Shown here: piece by piece, positions 27,299-37,188 of the stretch | Numbering within the stretch: position 1 is the first letter of the stretch | How the letters are laid out: each line of letters begins with the position of its first letter | Source of the DNA: CTSoil-075 sp964292325 | GTDB taxonomy: Bacteria > Bacillota > Negativicutes > DSM-13327 | Reading direction: 5' to 3' | DNA length: 64,000 nt | Assembly (NCBI GenBank): GCA_964292325.1 | Contig: CAXYVG010000005.1 | Location: 1 to 64,000 of the forward strand | Position numbers and translations under genes: made by a program | The notes under the pieces: generated by a model | The model's input: the letters and a program-made list of their open reading frames with translations, nothing else | The model's database searches: none | What the model was told of the DNA's origin: nothing

Positions 27299-27376
27299 TG
27301 GGGTGGCTGAAGGGGATCGAACCCTCGCAATAACGGAACCACAATCCGCCGTGTTGACCGCTTCACCACAGCCACC
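27299..27376 (-). tRNA. tRNA-His (anticodon GUG)
   Basis: A cloverleaf with anticodon loop TTGTGGT. The extra 5' G (position -1) opposite C73 that identifies histidine tRNAs is included, and CCA is encoded. It is the first gene of the His-Gln-Lys-Leu transcript. Confidence 0.95.
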
Positions 27377-27410
27377 ATAATTTCACTTACATTCCTTAAC
27401 GACAAGATTT

Positions 27411-27439
27411 ATTTTATCATATCGTTTTTACTCTGTCAA
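27411..27439 (-). promoter_or_regulatory. promoter of the tRNA His-Gln-Lys-Leu cluster
   Basis: TTGACA and TAAAAT with a 17-bp spacer on the minus strand, about 35 nt before the tRNA-His 5' end. Confidence 0.8.
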
Positions 27440-27598
27440 GCATTTTTTAAAATTTATTGTAACTTTATAACGTCACAAGACCAGTCACTTTTTCAACAAC
27501 TTTGTCAGTATAACACATTAAAAACATTTTGACAATACTACCTCATCAGTAAATTTCAAATTAAATTTTCACTATACTATACCTACTCCATGCCAAAC

Positions 27599-27629
27599 AA
27601 AAAGATACTTGAAGTAATCTTCAAGTATC
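27599..27629 (-). terminator. terminator after tRNA-Arg
   Basis: Perfect 11-bp arms GATACTTGAAG/CTTCAAGTATC with a 4-nt loop and a following T5 tract on the minus strand, 13 nt past tRNA-Arg. Confidence 0.85.
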
Positions 27630-27641
27630 CAAATAAGCGAA

Positions 27642-27718
27642 TGGTGACCCCGGCAGGATTCGAACCTGCGACCTCTTGATTCGTAGTCAAGCGCTCTATC
27701 CAGCTGGGCTACGGAGTC
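27642..27718 (-). tRNA. tRNA-Arg (anticodon ACG)
   Basis: A 77-nt cloverleaf with anticodon loop CTACGAA in the CTTGA/TCAAG stem, acceptor GACTCCG/CGGGGTC with one G-U pair, and encoded CCA. Adenine 34 would be edited to inosine. It is a separate transcript with its own promoter and terminator. Confidence 0.95.
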
Positions 27719-27745
27719 AGTTGTTACTATTTAAAGCACTTATTT

Positions 27746-27774
27746 AGTATAAGTGTTTTAATCTACAATGTCAA
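27746..27774 (-). promoter_or_regulatory. promoter of tRNA-Arg
   Basis: Consensus TTGACA and TATACT with a 17-bp spacer on the minus strand, about 28 nt before the tRNA 5' end. Confidence 0.85.
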
Positions 27775-27919
27775 TACTTTTTTACATTTCACTTTTAAAT
27801 TCTTTTAAATATAATAATTTTCTGTATTCCAACTAATTGAATACTAATAGAATAATTCGCAAAAAAATTACCCTCCTACTTAAAAGCAAGATGGTAATCA
27901 TATACATTATTCCTAAATT

Positions 27920-28204
27920 CTATCTAAAAATAGCCTGAGAAATTCTCGCTAGATTTCTTGCGTGCTTTTCATTTTCACGATTCTGTCGATCATTATACTC
28001 TCGATCACTTTCATTAGGACGTCGCTCCATTGCACGCTCATGTCGCTCATTTTCCATACGTTTTGCTTCAAACCGGTCATCTTGTTGTTGCATGGTGATG
28101 GATTGATTATGCAGCGGAGAAGCTTCTATTATAGATGTGCCTATACCAAGTTGCATCATGCCGATTATGGAGCATATCATGATTTTTTCAGCTATAGTTT
28201 TCAT
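27920..28204 (-). CDS. small secreted or membrane-anchored highly charged protein
   Basis: I do not recognise this 94-residue protein. Residues 1-29 form a plausible signal peptide (charged start, hydrophobic MICSIIGMMQLGIGTSII, then EAS). The mature part is extremely hydrophilic, rich in Arg, Glu, Asn and Asp, with repeated ERxERA/RQNREN-like helical stretches and few aromatics. It is preceded by GGAGATTG and stands alone between a tRNA gene and purD. An envelope-facing helical protein is likely; function unknown. Confidence 0.65.
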   Translation of the reverse strand: MKTIAEKIMICSIIGMMQLGIGTSIIEASPLHNQSITMQQQDDRFEAKRMENERHERAMERRPNESDREYNDRQNRENEKHARNLARISQAIFR

Positions 28205-28336
28205 AAAATCAATCTCCTTGTTAAATACTATATCAATACTATATCATCAAAATGTGACAAAATTATGACCAGTTAGAAACTTTAACTATTTCTATCAATC
28301 ACCTTTTTATTAGCACCATAAGGATAAAGATCAAAA

Positions 28337-28374
28337 AAAGATACTCTTGATAAGTCCAGTGAACTTATCAAGAG
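28337..28374 (-). terminator. terminator of the purine operon
   Basis: Arms CTCTTGATAAGT/ACTTATCAAGAG enclose a short loop and are followed on the minus strand by TATCTTTTTTT, about 65 nt past the purD stop. Confidence 0.85.
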
Positions 28375-28440
28375 CTGCTAAAAAACATACATAATCCTAT
28401 TCCAAACATTTTGCAATATATAATAGTGAGATCTCTTATA

Positions 28441-29715
28441 TTACAAAGACTTAATTGCCCGATGCGCAATATCCTTACGATAATGCATACCTTTAAATTG
28501 TATTTTACCAACCGCTTGATAAACCTTATCTACAGCCTGTTTGATATCCGAATCGATAGCTGTTACCCCTAAGACGCGACCACCATTCGTGACAAACTGA
28601 CCATCCTTGCTAGCAGTACCTGCATGAAATACATAAGCGCCTGCTTGTTGCGCCTCTTCGATACCACTCATGACATCACCGCTATTATATTTACCAGGAT
28701 AACCACCCGATGCCATAACAATGCAAACAGCCGCTGCCTTTTTCCATTTGATTTCAACATCCGCCAGTGTACCATCAATACAAGCTTCCATAATGGTAAC
28801 CAAATCGCTATCGAGTAGTGGCAATACCACTTGCGTTTCTGGATCACCAAAACGTGCATTAAATTCAATTACCTTTGGACCCGCATCCGTGATAATCAAT
28901 CCAGCATATAAACAACCACAGTAAGGAGTCCCTTCACTATTCATTGCATCAATCGTAGGCTGAAGGATTTCCTTCATTACTTGTGCACTAATAGCTGGAG
29001 TAATAACTGGCGCCGGTGCATATGCTCCCATTCCGCCTGTATTTGGTCCTTGATCATGATCATAGACTCGTTTATGATCTTGAGCAGCTACCATGGGTAC
29101 GATTGTTTTTCCATCTGTAAAGGCCAAAATCGAGGCTTCTTCACCTACTAAAAATTCTTCAATGACGACTTGACTACCAGCTTGGCCAAAAGCATTATCA
29201 CACATTATCATATCAACAGCTTCTAGAGCTTCAGCAAGTGTCATCGCCACGACTACCCCTTTACCTGCTGCAAGCCCATCTGCTTTCACTACTACAGGTG
29301 CCCCTTGTTTGGTGATATACTCTTTCGCTGCCTCAGCATCTGTAAATACAGCAAATCCAGCTGTTGGAATGTTGTATTTTTCCATTAAATATTTAGCAAA
29401 CGCTTTAGAACCCTCAATGCGAGCAGCACTCTTCGTTGGTCCAAAGGCTTTTAGTCCTTGTTCACCAAGGGCATTTACGATACCATTTGCCAAAGGCACC
29501 TCTGGTCCTACCACTGTAAGATCAATATGATGCGATACAGCGAATGTTACTAACGCAGCATTGTCGTTGATATCCATCGTTACACATTCAGCAATTTTAG
29601 CAATACCTGGATTACCAGGAATACAGTAGATCTTTCCTACTTTTTTGCTTTCTTTTAATTTCAAAACCAATGCATGCTCACGTCCGCCACTACCGATCAC
29701 TAATATATCCACCAA
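28441..29715 (-). CDS. purD: phosphoribosylamine--glycine ligase
   Basis: PurD makes glycinamide ribonucleotide (step 2 of purine synthesis). The 424-residue ATP-grasp protein begins with ILVIGSGGREHALV and has GPEVPLANGIVNAL, VVVKADGLAAGKGVVVA (nucleotide binding) and EFNARFGDPETQV (metal ligands). It is the last gene of the operon, about 60 nt after purH. Confidence 0.97.
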   Translation of the reverse strand: MVDILVIGSGGREHALVLKLKESKKVGKIYCIPGNPGIAKIAECVTMDINDNAALVTFAVSHHIDLTVVGPEVPLANGIVNALGEQGLKAFGPTKSAARIEGSKAFAKYLMEKYNIPTAGFAVFTDAEAAKEYITKQGAPVVVKADGLAAGKGVVVAMTLAEALEAVDMIMCDNAFGQAGSQVVIEEFLVGEEASILAFTDGKTIVPMVAAQDHKRVYDHDQGPNTGGMGAYAPAPVITPAISAQVMKEILQPTIDAMNSEGTPYCGCLYAGLIITDAGPKVIEFNARFGDPETQVVLPLLDSDLVTIMEACIDGTLADVEIKWKKAAAVCIVMASGGYPGKYNSGDVMSGIEEAQQAGAYVFHAGTASKDGQFVTNGGRVLGVTAIDSDIKQAVDKVYQAVGKIQFKGMHYRKDIAHRAIKSL

Positions 29716-29776
29716 ATATCACCTCTTATATAAAATTGGGGGTCAGATTTGACCCCCATCTAGTAACTACATAGGA

Positions 29777-31318
29777 TTAATGTTTAAAATGCCGTACACC
29801 AGTGAATACCATTGCAATACCATGTTCATCAGCTGCCTGAATGGACTCTTCATCTCGCATGGAACCGCCTGGTTGGATAATCGCTGTAATACCAGCTTTT
29901 GCAGCGGTATCAACAGTATCACGAAACGGGAGAAATGCATCAGAAGACATCACTGCGCCTTTACTTTTTTCACCAGCTTGTTCTAAAGCGATGGCAGCTG
30001 AACCAACTCGGTTCATTTGACCAGCTCCCACACCCAAGGTTTGATAATCACCAGCTACTACAATCGCATTCGATTTTACGTGTTTTACCACTTTCCAAGC
30101 TAACATTAATTGTTCCCATTCCTTAGCACTAGGTTGACGTTTCGTGACCACTTTCATATCATCACAAACTTCTGTCGCCATATCACGTTCTTGTATTAAC
30201 ATACCACCTGAAACTTTTTTAATATCCGCTTGTTTGCTACCTGCTTGCAATGCACTCGCAACAATCAGACGGATATTTTGTTTTTTACTGAGAATTTCAA
30301 ACGCATCTTCGCTATAACCAGGAGCAATCACCGCTTCTACAAATAATTTGCTAATTTGTACAGCTGTCACCACATCGACTTCACGATTCAGTCCAACAAT
30401 ACCGCCAAAGGCTGATACCGTATCCGCTTGATAAGCTTTACTATATGCTTCTGATAAATCATTACCAATCCCTGTACCACAAGGATTCGTATGTTTTATA
30501 ATCGTCGCTGCTGGTTTATCAAATTCTGCTACAATGCTATAAGCAGCTTCGACATCTACAATATTATTAAATGATAGTTCTTTTCCATGTAGTTGACGAG
30601 CGTTTGCTATACCACAGCTTGCAACATTCTTTTCTCGATAAAAAGCAGCTTGCTGATGAGGATTTTCACCATAACGCAACGATTGTACTTTTTCATATAC
30701 CAAATGCACAGTATCAGCAAATTGACCTTCGCCTAGCTGCTGCGCTAAATAACCAGCAATACAGGCATCATATTCTGCTGTATGGTTAAAAGCTTCTTTA
30801 GCAAGTGCCATCCGGTAATTTGGCGAAATATCGCCTCCTTGTGCTAGTTGTTGCAAAATATCGGCATAGCGTTCTGGATTGACAACAACCGTTACAAATT
30901 TAAAATTCTTGGATGCTGCCCGAATCATAGCCGGTCCACCAATATCAATATTTTCTACTGCATCTTCAAGTGAAACATCAGGTCGTTCGATCGTTTGACG
31001 GAAAGGATATAAATTAACTACTACCATATCAATGCCAGGAATATTATGTTTTTCCATAGCTTCCACATGAGCAGCATTATCACGAACAGCTAAAATACCA
31101 CCATGAATATATGGATTTAGAGTTTTTACCCTCCCATCCATTATTTCTGGAAAACCAGTTACTTCGCTGACATAGCGAACAGGTATTCCCGCCTCTTTCA
31201 GCGTTTTCATCGTACCACCAGTAGAAATAATTTCAATACCATAACTATGAAGTTGTTTAGCAAATTCTACAATACCAGTTTTATCTGATACGCTAATCAG
31301 CGCTCGTTTTATATTCAT
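29777..31318 (-). CDS. purH: bifunctional AICAR formyltransferase / IMP cyclohydrolase
   Basis: PurH performs the last two steps to IMP, using the 10-formyl-THF that Fhs and FolD can provide. The 513-residue protein has the cyclohydrolase domain first (ALISVSDKTGI; ISTGGTMKTLKEAG) and the transformylase domain after it (LRYGENPHQQAAFY; IKHTNPCGTGIG; GVGAGQMNRVGSA). Length is typical. It lies 9 nt after purN. Confidence 0.97.
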   Translation of the reverse strand: MNIKRALISVSDKTGIVEFAKQLHSYGIEIISTGGTMKTLKEAGIPVRYVSEVTGFPEIMDGRVKTLNPYIHGGILAVRDNAAHVEAMEKHNIPGIDMVVVNLYPFRQTIERPDVSLEDAVENIDIGGPAMIRAASKNFKFVTVVVNPERYADILQQLAQGGDISPNYRMALAKEAFNHTAEYDACIAGYLAQQLGEGQFADTVHLVYEKVQSLRYGENPHQQAAFYREKNVASCGIANARQLHGKELSFNNIVDVEAAYSIVAEFDKPAATIIKHTNPCGTGIGNDLSEAYSKAYQADTVSAFGGIVGLNREVDVVTAVQISKLFVEAVIAPGYSEDAFEILSKKQNIRLIVASALQAGSKQADIKKVSGGMLIQERDMATEVCDDMKVVTKRQPSAKEWEQLMLAWKVVKHVKSNAIVVAGDYQTLGVGAGQMNRVGSAAIALEQAGEKSKGAVMSSDAFLPFRDTVDTAAKAGITAIIQPGGSMRDEESIQAADEHGIAMVFTGVRHFKH

Positions 31319-31327
31319 TTTGATTCC

Positions 31328-31942
31328 TCATCCCTCAATAATTTTTACATTACGTCCCTCAATACACAGACGCTTTGTGCAGTATAAGCGAATGGCCTGC
31401 GAATACAGAGTATGCTCTACCTTAATAATACGATCCGCTAAGCTATCAGCTGTATCACCCGGAAGTACAGGCACTGCTTGTTGCATAATAATAGGTCCCG
31501 TATCCATACCTTCATCAACAAAATGAATTGTACAACCAGAAACTTTAGCACCATATGCGATCACCTGTTCATGAGCATGCAGTCCAGGAAATGCAGGTAG
31601 TAAGGATGGATGAATATTCATAATGCGACCAGAAAACAAGCTGATTAGATGTCCACTCAAAATACGCATAAAACCTGCTAATACAACAAGTTCTACATTA
31701 TAAAAAGAAAGTTTTTCCGCAATAGCCGCCTCAAAATCTTGCTTCGTGGCAAAATCTTTACGCTCAATACAGATCGCCGGAATACCAGCAGCAGTAGCAA
31801 TCTCTAGGACTTTAGCATTAGCATGATCACTAATGACCACACCAATTACAGCCTGTAATTTTCCACCTTTAATATTTTCTAATATGACCTGCATATTACT
31901 ACCGCGTCCTGAAGCTAATATGCCTAGTACTGTGTCACTCAC
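31328..31942 (-). CDS. purN: phosphoribosylglycinamide formyltransferase
   Basis: PurN transfers a formyl group from 10-formyl-THF to GAR. The protein (about 204 residues) has GILASGRGSNMQ at the N-terminus, the catalytic region GFMRILSG with MNIHPSLLPAFPG, and HFVDEGMDTGPI. I chose the GTG at 31942, which overlaps the purM stop, with AAGGG upstream; a GTG four codons earlier opens the frame but directly abuts the same ribosome site. Confidence 0.95.
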   Translation of the reverse strand: MSDTVLGILASGRGSNMQVILENIKGGKLQAVIGVVISDHANAKVLEIATAAGIPAICIERKDFATKQDFEAAIAEKLSFYNVELVVLAGFMRILSGHLISLFSGRIMNIHPSLLPAFPGLHAHEQVIAYGAKVSGCTIHFVDEGMDTGPIIMQQAVPVLPGDTADSLADRIIKVEHTLYSQAIRLYCTKRLCIEGRNVKIIEG

Positions 31943-32984
31943 CAAATATGCCACCCTTCAGTACAGCCTCACGTGGCCCTTGTGTTACATGACCAATTAC
32001 ATAGGAAGTTTCTCCGCGCGAAGTAAGATCTTGTCTCACAGCTTCTACTTCAGACTGAGGCACAACCAAAATCATACCAATTCCCATATTAAATGTCCGA
32101 TACATTTCCGGCCAAGCAACATTACCCCACTCTTGCAACGAAGAGAAAATTTGCGGAACTGGCCAAGCTTCGGTATTGACCTCCACTCCACAGCCCTCAG
32201 GTAATACGCGAGGAATATTTTCATAGAATCCGCCGCCAGTAATATGTACCATACCACGGATATCAAATTTTTCGATTAAAGGCAAACATGCCTTAGGATA
32301 TAATTGGGTTGGTACCAATAATTCCGCACCAATTGTTTTCCCAAGTTCAGGAATATATTGATCAATCGCAAACTGTTTTAACTCAAAACAGATCTTTCTC
32401 ACCAATGAGTAACCATTTGAATGTAATCCACTAGAAGGTAATCCAATAAGTGCATCGCCCGGTTTTATCGTTTCGCCAGTGATGAGTTTTGAACGTTCTG
32501 CCACACCAACAGCAAAACCGCCAATATCATATTCACCATTTTTATAAAAGCTAGCCATTTCTGCTGTTTCACCACCAATTAGTGAACAGCCTGACTCTGA
32601 GCAAGCCCCAGCAATACCACTAACAATTGCAGCAACTTTTTCAGGTTCTAATTTTCCCACAGCTAAATAATCGAGGAAAAATAAAGGTTCTGCACCTTGT
32701 ACTAAAATATCATTTACACACATGGCAACTGCATCCTGACCAATCGTGTCATGTTTATCTGCCATAAAAGCAACACATAACTTCGTGCCAACTCCATCAG
32801 TACCCGATACTAAAACTGGTTGCTTATATTTTGCAACATTCAGCGCAAATAAACCACCAAAACCACCAATATCACCTAATACTTCAGGCCGATAGGTAGC
32901 TTGTACATGTTTTTTCATTAAATCAACGGCTTTATTGCCGGCATCAATATCTACACCAGCTTCACGATATGTCAATTGGCTCAT
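31935..32984 (-). CDS. purM: phosphoribosylformylglycinamidine cyclo-ligase
   Basis: PurM closes the imidazole ring to give aminoimidazole ribotide. The 349-residue protein shows TYREAGVDIDAGN, SGTDGVGTKL, CVNDILVQGAEPLFFLDY and GGETAEM, the usual nucleotide-binding features. It overlaps purF by 4 bp and purN by 8 bp. Confidence 0.97.
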   Translation of the reverse strand: MSQLTYREAGVDIDAGNKAVDLMKKHVQATYRPEVLGDIGGFGGLFALNVAKYKQPVLVSGTDGVGTKLCVAFMADKHDTIGQDAVAMCVNDILVQGAEPLFFLDYLAVGKLEPEKVAAIVSGIAGACSESGCSLIGGETAEMASFYKNGEYDIGGFAVGVAERSKLITGETIKPGDALIGLPSSGLHSNGYSLVRKICFELKQFAIDQYIPELGKTIGAELLVPTQLYPKACLPLIEKFDIRGMVHITGGGFYENIPRVLPEGCGVEVNTEAWPVPQIFSSLQEWGNVAWPEMYRTFNMGIGMILVVPQSEVEAVRQDLTSRGETSYVIGHVTQGPREAVLKGGIFGE

Positions 32985-34414
32985 CTAGGGGCCCCCTGTT
33001 CAAAAACATATTTTCCATTTCCACAAGTCTGTCCACAAGGCTTACTGCCTGGATAGTCAGAATTAAAACAAGCATAACACATATTTTGATACTTTGCCTT
33101 ACTAACCGATTTCGAAAGTCCTTCGATTGTAAGATAATGCAACGAATCAGCACCAATAAACTCTCTAATTTCTTCCACATTCTTCGTGGCAGCAATCAAT
33201 TCCTTGCGCACTGATGTATCAATACCATAGTAGCAAGGGTAGCCAATTGGCGGTGAACTAACGCACATATGCACAGCAGTAGCTCCTGCTTCTTTTATCA
33301 TCCGTACAATCTTACCACTAGTTGTACCACGTACAATAGAGTCATCTACCATAATAACCGATTTTCTCTTAACTACAGACCGAACCGCATTTAATTTAAT
33401 TTTAACACTTAAATCGCGTTCCTTTTGATCAGGCTGAATAAAAGTACGTCCAATATAACGATTTTTTATCAAACCTTCAGCAAAAGGTATTCCAGATTCT
33501 TGGCTAAAACCCAAAGCCGCTGTCGTTCCCGAGTCAGGTACCGAAATCACAATATCTGCCTTTAGACCACTTTGCCTAGCTAATGCTCGTCCCATTTCAA
33601 GTCTAGCTTGATATACACTTTGTCCATCAATAACGCTATCAGGTCTAGCGAAATAGATATATTCAAAGATACATATTGATTCACAATTTTTTTCACCAAA
33701 ATCAAACGATTGTATTCCATTATCATCAATTACAACCATTTCCCCTGGTTCTACATCGCGAACAAATTCTGCATCTACCGTATCAAGAGCACATGATTCC
33801 GATGAAATCACATAACCACCGTCGCTCAACTTACCAATACACAACGGACGCATTCCATGGGGATCACGCACGCCAATCAATTTTTCTTCGGTCATGATGA
33901 CTAGGCAATATGCTCCCTCAATTTTGGATAGGCTTTCCACAACTTTTTCTTCTAACGTAGCTTTACGTGACCGAGCAATCAGATTTACAATGACTTCACT
34001 ATCAATGGATGTTTGGAAAATGCTTCCGTTTTCTTCCATCTCCATTCTTAGTTGTCCAGCATTCGTCAGATTACCGTTATGAGCCAAACTAATATGGCCT
34101 CCTGAATACTTAACTTTCAGTGGTTGCGTATTGATTAAAGAACTAGAACCGGTAGTCGAATATCGTACATGGCCAATGGCAATATATTGTCCAGGCAAAT
34201 CGGGTAGCTGATGACGAAACACTTCATTCACTAATCCCATACCTCGCGATACATCCATCCAAGAACCATCGGTTACTGCAATGCCCGCGCTTTCTTGACC
34301 TCGATGTTGCAGAGCATATAAACCCCAATATGTATGTTTAGCTACATTATTATGACGGGAATATATACCGAAAACACCACACTCGTCGTGCATTTTATCA
34401 CAGTCTAAAATCAT
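32981..34414 (-). CDS. purF: amidophosphoribosyltransferase
   Basis: PurF commits PRPP to purine synthesis. The 477-residue protein has an 11-residue propeptide before the catalytic Cys12 (DECGVFGIYS), the glutaminase domain, the PRPP loop VIMVDDSIVRGTTSG near residue 350 and C-terminal cysteines (YQNMCYACF; PCGQTCG) expected to hold a [4Fe-4S] cluster as in the Bacillus enzyme, an oxygen-sensitive form. It overlaps both purC and purM by 4 bp. The operon is probably controlled by the PRPP-type riboswitch upstream, which would link enzyme supply to its own substrate. Confidence 0.97.
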   Translation of the reverse strand: MILDCDKMHDECGVFGIYSRHNNVAKHTYWGLYALQHRGQESAGIAVTDGSWMDVSRGMGLVNEVFRHQLPDLPGQYIAIGHVRYSTTGSSSLINTQPLKVKYSGGHISLAHNGNLTNAGQLRMEMEENGSIFQTSIDSEVIVNLIARSRKATLEEKVVESLSKIEGAYCLVIMTEEKLIGVRDPHGMRPLCIGKLSDGGYVISSESCALDTVDAEFVRDVEPGEMVVIDDNGIQSFDFGEKNCESICIFEYIYFARPDSVIDGQSVYQARLEMGRALARQSGLKADIVISVPDSGTTAALGFSQESGIPFAEGLIKNRYIGRTFIQPDQKERDLSVKIKLNAVRSVVKRKSVIMVDDSIVRGTTSGKIVRMIKEAGATAVHMCVSSPPIGYPCYYGIDTSVRKELIAATKNVEEIREFIGADSLHYLTIEGLSKSVSKAKYQNMCYACFNSDYPGSKPCGQTCGNGKYVFEQGAPR

Positions 34415-35121
34415 GCTTTTTCTCCTGTTAAACGATAAAGTACTTCTTTATAAGCTTCCTCAACATTGCCAAGATCGCGACGGAATCTGTCTTTATCCAT
34501 TTTTTCACCCGTTACACTATCCCAGAAACGGCAAGTATCAGGAGAAATTTCATCACCTAATAATACTTCACCTTTATGTACACCAAATTCTAATTTAAAA
34601 TCAATTAATTCTAGATTCTTGCCTTTTAAATAAGTACTTAAAATTTCATTAATCTTAAGAGCATAATCTTCCATTGTTTTTACTTGCGCTTCCGTAGCAA
34701 GCCCCATCATCTTGATGTGGAAATTATTAATTAATGGATCACCAAGATCATCATTTTTATAGTACATTTCAACAACAGTCTGTGGAAGTTTTCTACCTTC
34801 TTCCCAGCCTATTCTTTTCGCTAGGCTACCTGCAGCAATATTTCGCACTACCACTTCTACTGGTAGAATTTCCAATGATTTAACTAACATTTCTCTTTCA
34901 CTTACCATACGAACGAAATGATGAGGAACACCATGCTTCGTAAGCAAATTAAAGAAGAATGTAGATATTTTATTGTTTAATACACCTTTACTTTCAATTG
35001 TACCCTTTTTTTCACCATTAAAAGCAGTTGCATCATCTTTAAAATATACTAACAATTCACTTTCGACATCCGTTTTGTATACTCGTTTCGCTTTACCTTC
35101 ATATATAGGTTGTTTTTCCAT
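34411..35121 (-). CDS. purC: phosphoribosylaminoimidazole-succinocarboxamide synthase
   Basis: SAICAR synthetase, 236 residues, with YEGKAKRVYKTD at the N-terminus, KDDATAFNGEK, EVVVRNIAAGSLAKR and LIDFKLEFG with DEISPDTCRFWD. It lies 23 nt after purE and overlaps purF by 4 bp. Confidence 0.97.
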   Translation of the reverse strand: MEKQPIYEGKAKRVYKTDVESELLVYFKDDATAFNGEKKGTIESKGVLNNKISTFFFNLLTKHGVPHHFVRMVSEREMLVKSLEILPVEVVVRNIAAGSLAKRIGWEEGRKLPQTVVEMYYKNDDLGDPLINNFHIKMMGLATEAQVKTMEDYALKINEILSTYLKGKNLELIDFKLEFGVHKGEVLLGDEISPDTCRFWDSVTGEKMDKDRFRRDLGNVEEAYKEVLYRLTGEKA

Positions 35122-35144
35122 AATAAAACCCCTCCAACATATTT

Positions 35145-35636
35145 TTATTTTACTAATTTTGCGGAAAGTCTAACAGCTTTTTGTTCCACTTCATCTGCCA
35201 TTTTTTTGCGATAGTCAGCAAGCTTATCAATTAACTGAACATGTTTACCAGCCATAATTTGGACTGCAAAAATTCCAGCATTTTTTGCACCATTAATAGC
35301 CATTGTAGCAACTGGAATACCTGCAGGCATTTGTACAATACTGAGCAGTGAATCAAGTCCATTGAGAGAAGTACTGTTAATTGGCACACCAATCACTGGT
35401 AGTGTTGTATAAGCAGCAATGACTCCTCCTAAATGAGCAGCAGCACCAGCAGCAGCAATGATTACTTCAACACCTCGTTCCCGGGCTTCAGAAGCAAAAG
35501 TATGTACTTTATCCGGTGTGCGATGCGCAGAAGCTACCACTACTTCCGTTTCTATATTAAATTCAGTCAACAACTGAACGGCTGGCTCTACAAGACCCCA
35601 ATCAGAGTCACTTCCCATTATAATGGCTACTTTCAT
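35145..35636 (-). CDS. purE: N5-carboxyaminoimidazole ribonucleotide mutase
   Basis: The class I PurE, 163 residues, has MGSDSDWG, VASAHRTPD and AAGAAAHLGGVIAAYTTLPVIGVP. PurK is not adjacent in this window, so N5-CAIR would have to be made by a gene elsewhere or the enzyme may act on CO2 directly (open). It follows the permease by about 60 nt. Confidence 0.96.
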   Translation of the reverse strand: MKVAIIMGSDSDWGLVEPAVQLLTEFNIETEVVVASAHRTPDKVHTFASEARERGVEVIIAAAGAAAHLGGVIAAYTTLPVIGVPINSTSLNGLDSLLSIVQMPAGIPVATMAINGAKNAGIFAVQIMAGKHVQLIDKLADYRKKMADEVEQKAVRLSAKLVK

Positions 35637-35696
35637 AAAAAAATCCCTACCCTTTCTTACTATTGTATGAACATGTATTAATCTAGGCCTATCTGT

Positions 35697-37067
35697 TTAT
35701 TCATTCAAAAATACTAGACGTATAATAACCAAAATGGCTAATACATATACAATCCAATGTACCTCTTTATGACGACCCGTCAACACCTTTAACAATGGAT
35801 ATAATACTAATCCAAAAGAAACACCATTTGCAATGCTATAAGTAAACGGCATCATTACTATCGTCATAAAAGCCGGCATAGCCTCAGTGAAATCAGCGAA
35901 ATTGATGTACTTCACACTCTCCATCATCAAACAACCAACAATAATCAAAGCAGGCGCAGTAGCTGCATCAGGGATCAAACTAACAACAGGTGTAAAAAAG
36001 AGTGCCAAAAGAAATAGTACACCACAAACAACAGCCGTGAGACCAGTACGCCCTCCTGCCGCTACACCAGCAGCGCTTTCAACAAAAGCGGTAATCGTGC
36101 TTGTCCCAAGAAGCGACCCAAGACTCACTCCTGTTGCATCTACCAGCATAGCTTTGCCGATACCAGGAATCTTCCCATCTTTATCCATGATACCAGCTTT
36201 ACTAGTTGTACCTACTAATGTTCCCATCGTATCGAATAATTCTACAAAGGTAAAGGTAAAAATAATGGTAGTTAACCCCATACCAAGCGCTCCAGCAATA
36301 TCAAGAGCAAAAAATGCATTGTTACTAAAATCCGGAATGGCTACTGGTACAAAACCTGTTGGGACTTTTACCATGCCCATACCAATACCAAGTAAAGTCG
36401 TCATAATAATACCAATCAACATTGCACCTTTTACTTTGCGCGCTATTAAAATGCTGATAAAAATAAGACCAAATACTGCTAATAATACTTCCTTATCAGC
36501 AAGTTTCCCCATTTCAATAATCGTTTCAAACGATAATGGTGTACCATTACCATGAGCGGACACAATCTTTTCTAAAGTAGGAGGAATGAGAGATAAACGA
36601 ATACTCATAATGCCTGAAAGTTTTAAACCAATAATCGTGATAAACATGCCAATTCCTACAGTAATCGCATGTTTTAACGAGTTAGGCATACCTTCTACTA
36701 ACAATTGACGAACTTGAGTCAATGTCAAAAGAAGAAAAACCAAACCCGAAATAAATACAGCACCTAATGCAATTTGCCAAGAAACTCCCATGCCAATAAC
36801 AACAGTAAAAGCATAGAATGCATTCAATCCCATACCTGGAGCTAAAGCAATTGGATAATTAACAAATACCCCCATCATAATGGTAACCAAACCCGAGCCA
36901 ATAGCAGTGGCTAATAAGACTGCATTTTTATCCATTCCAGCTGATCCTAAAATACTAGGATTGACGAACAAAATATATGCCATCGTCATAAAAGTAGTAA
37001 TACCAGCCATAACCTCTGTCTGTACATTGGTATTACGCTCTGTCAATTTGAAGATTTTATTTAACAC
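35697..37067 (-). CDS. pbuG: guanine/hypoxanthine permease (AzgA/PbuG family)
   Basis: The NCS2-type purine importer has about 456 residues and 12 or more hydrophobic segments. It begins LNKIFKLTERNTNVQTE and contains VMAGITTFMTMAYILFVNP, GMGLNAFYAFTVV and a TGLTAVVCG segment, all typical of the AzgA/PbuG branch. I prefer the GTG at 37067 with AAAGGAG about 11 nt upstream; a TTG at 37112 would add 15 residues but sits too close to its own GGAGG. It leads the purine operon directly after the tandem riboswitch, so salvage uptake and synthesis appear co-regulated. Confidence 0.9.
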   Translation of the reverse strand: MLNKIFKLTERNTNVQTEVMAGITTFMTMAYILFVNPSILGSAGMDKNAVLLATAIGSGLVTIMMGVFVNYPIALAPGMGLNAFYAFTVVIGMGVSWQIALGAVFISGLVFLLLTLTQVRQLLVEGMPNSLKHAITVGIGMFITIIGLKLSGIMSIRLSLIPPTLEKIVSAHGNGTPLSFETIIEMGKLADKEVLLAVFGLIFISILIARKVKGAMLIGIIMTTLLGIGMGMVKVPTGFVPVAIPDFSNNAFFALDIAGALGMGLTTIIFTFTFVELFDTMGTLVGTTSKAGIMDKDGKIPGIGKAMLVDATGVSLGSLLGTSTITAFVESAAGVAAGGRTGLTAVVCGVLFLLALFFTPVVSLIPDAATAPALIIVGCLMMESVKYINFADFTEAMPAFMTIVMMPFTYSIANGVSFGLVLYPLLKVLTGRHKEVHWIVYVLAILVIIRLVFLNE

Positions 37068-37133
37068 AAATTCTAGTTCTCCTTTATATATAGTTAAGAA
37101 TAAATTCTTCAAACACCTCCATTATAAAGCAAT

Positions 37134-37188
37134 AACCCAGGCAGGGAAAATCGCATCGAAGAATGAGCGAAACCTCCCCGCCCGGGTT
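37134..37188 (-). terminator. expression-platform hairpin of the purine leader
   Basis: AACCCGGGCGGGG (upstream arm on the minus strand) pairs over 13 bp, two of them G-U, with CCCTGCCTGGGTT. The upstream arm reuses the last conserved segment of the ykkC-type aptamer, so hairpin and aptamer should exclude each other. The following sequence is UUAUUGCUUU, a weak U tract, so control could be transcriptional or by hiding the ribosome site. Confidence 0.6.

Noticed and set aside
37134..37188. Plus-strand terminator in the purine leader
   Set aside because: The hairpin does end in T5 on the plus strand, but no plus-strand gene precedes it. Its overlap with the ykkC aptamer supports a minus-strand expression platform.
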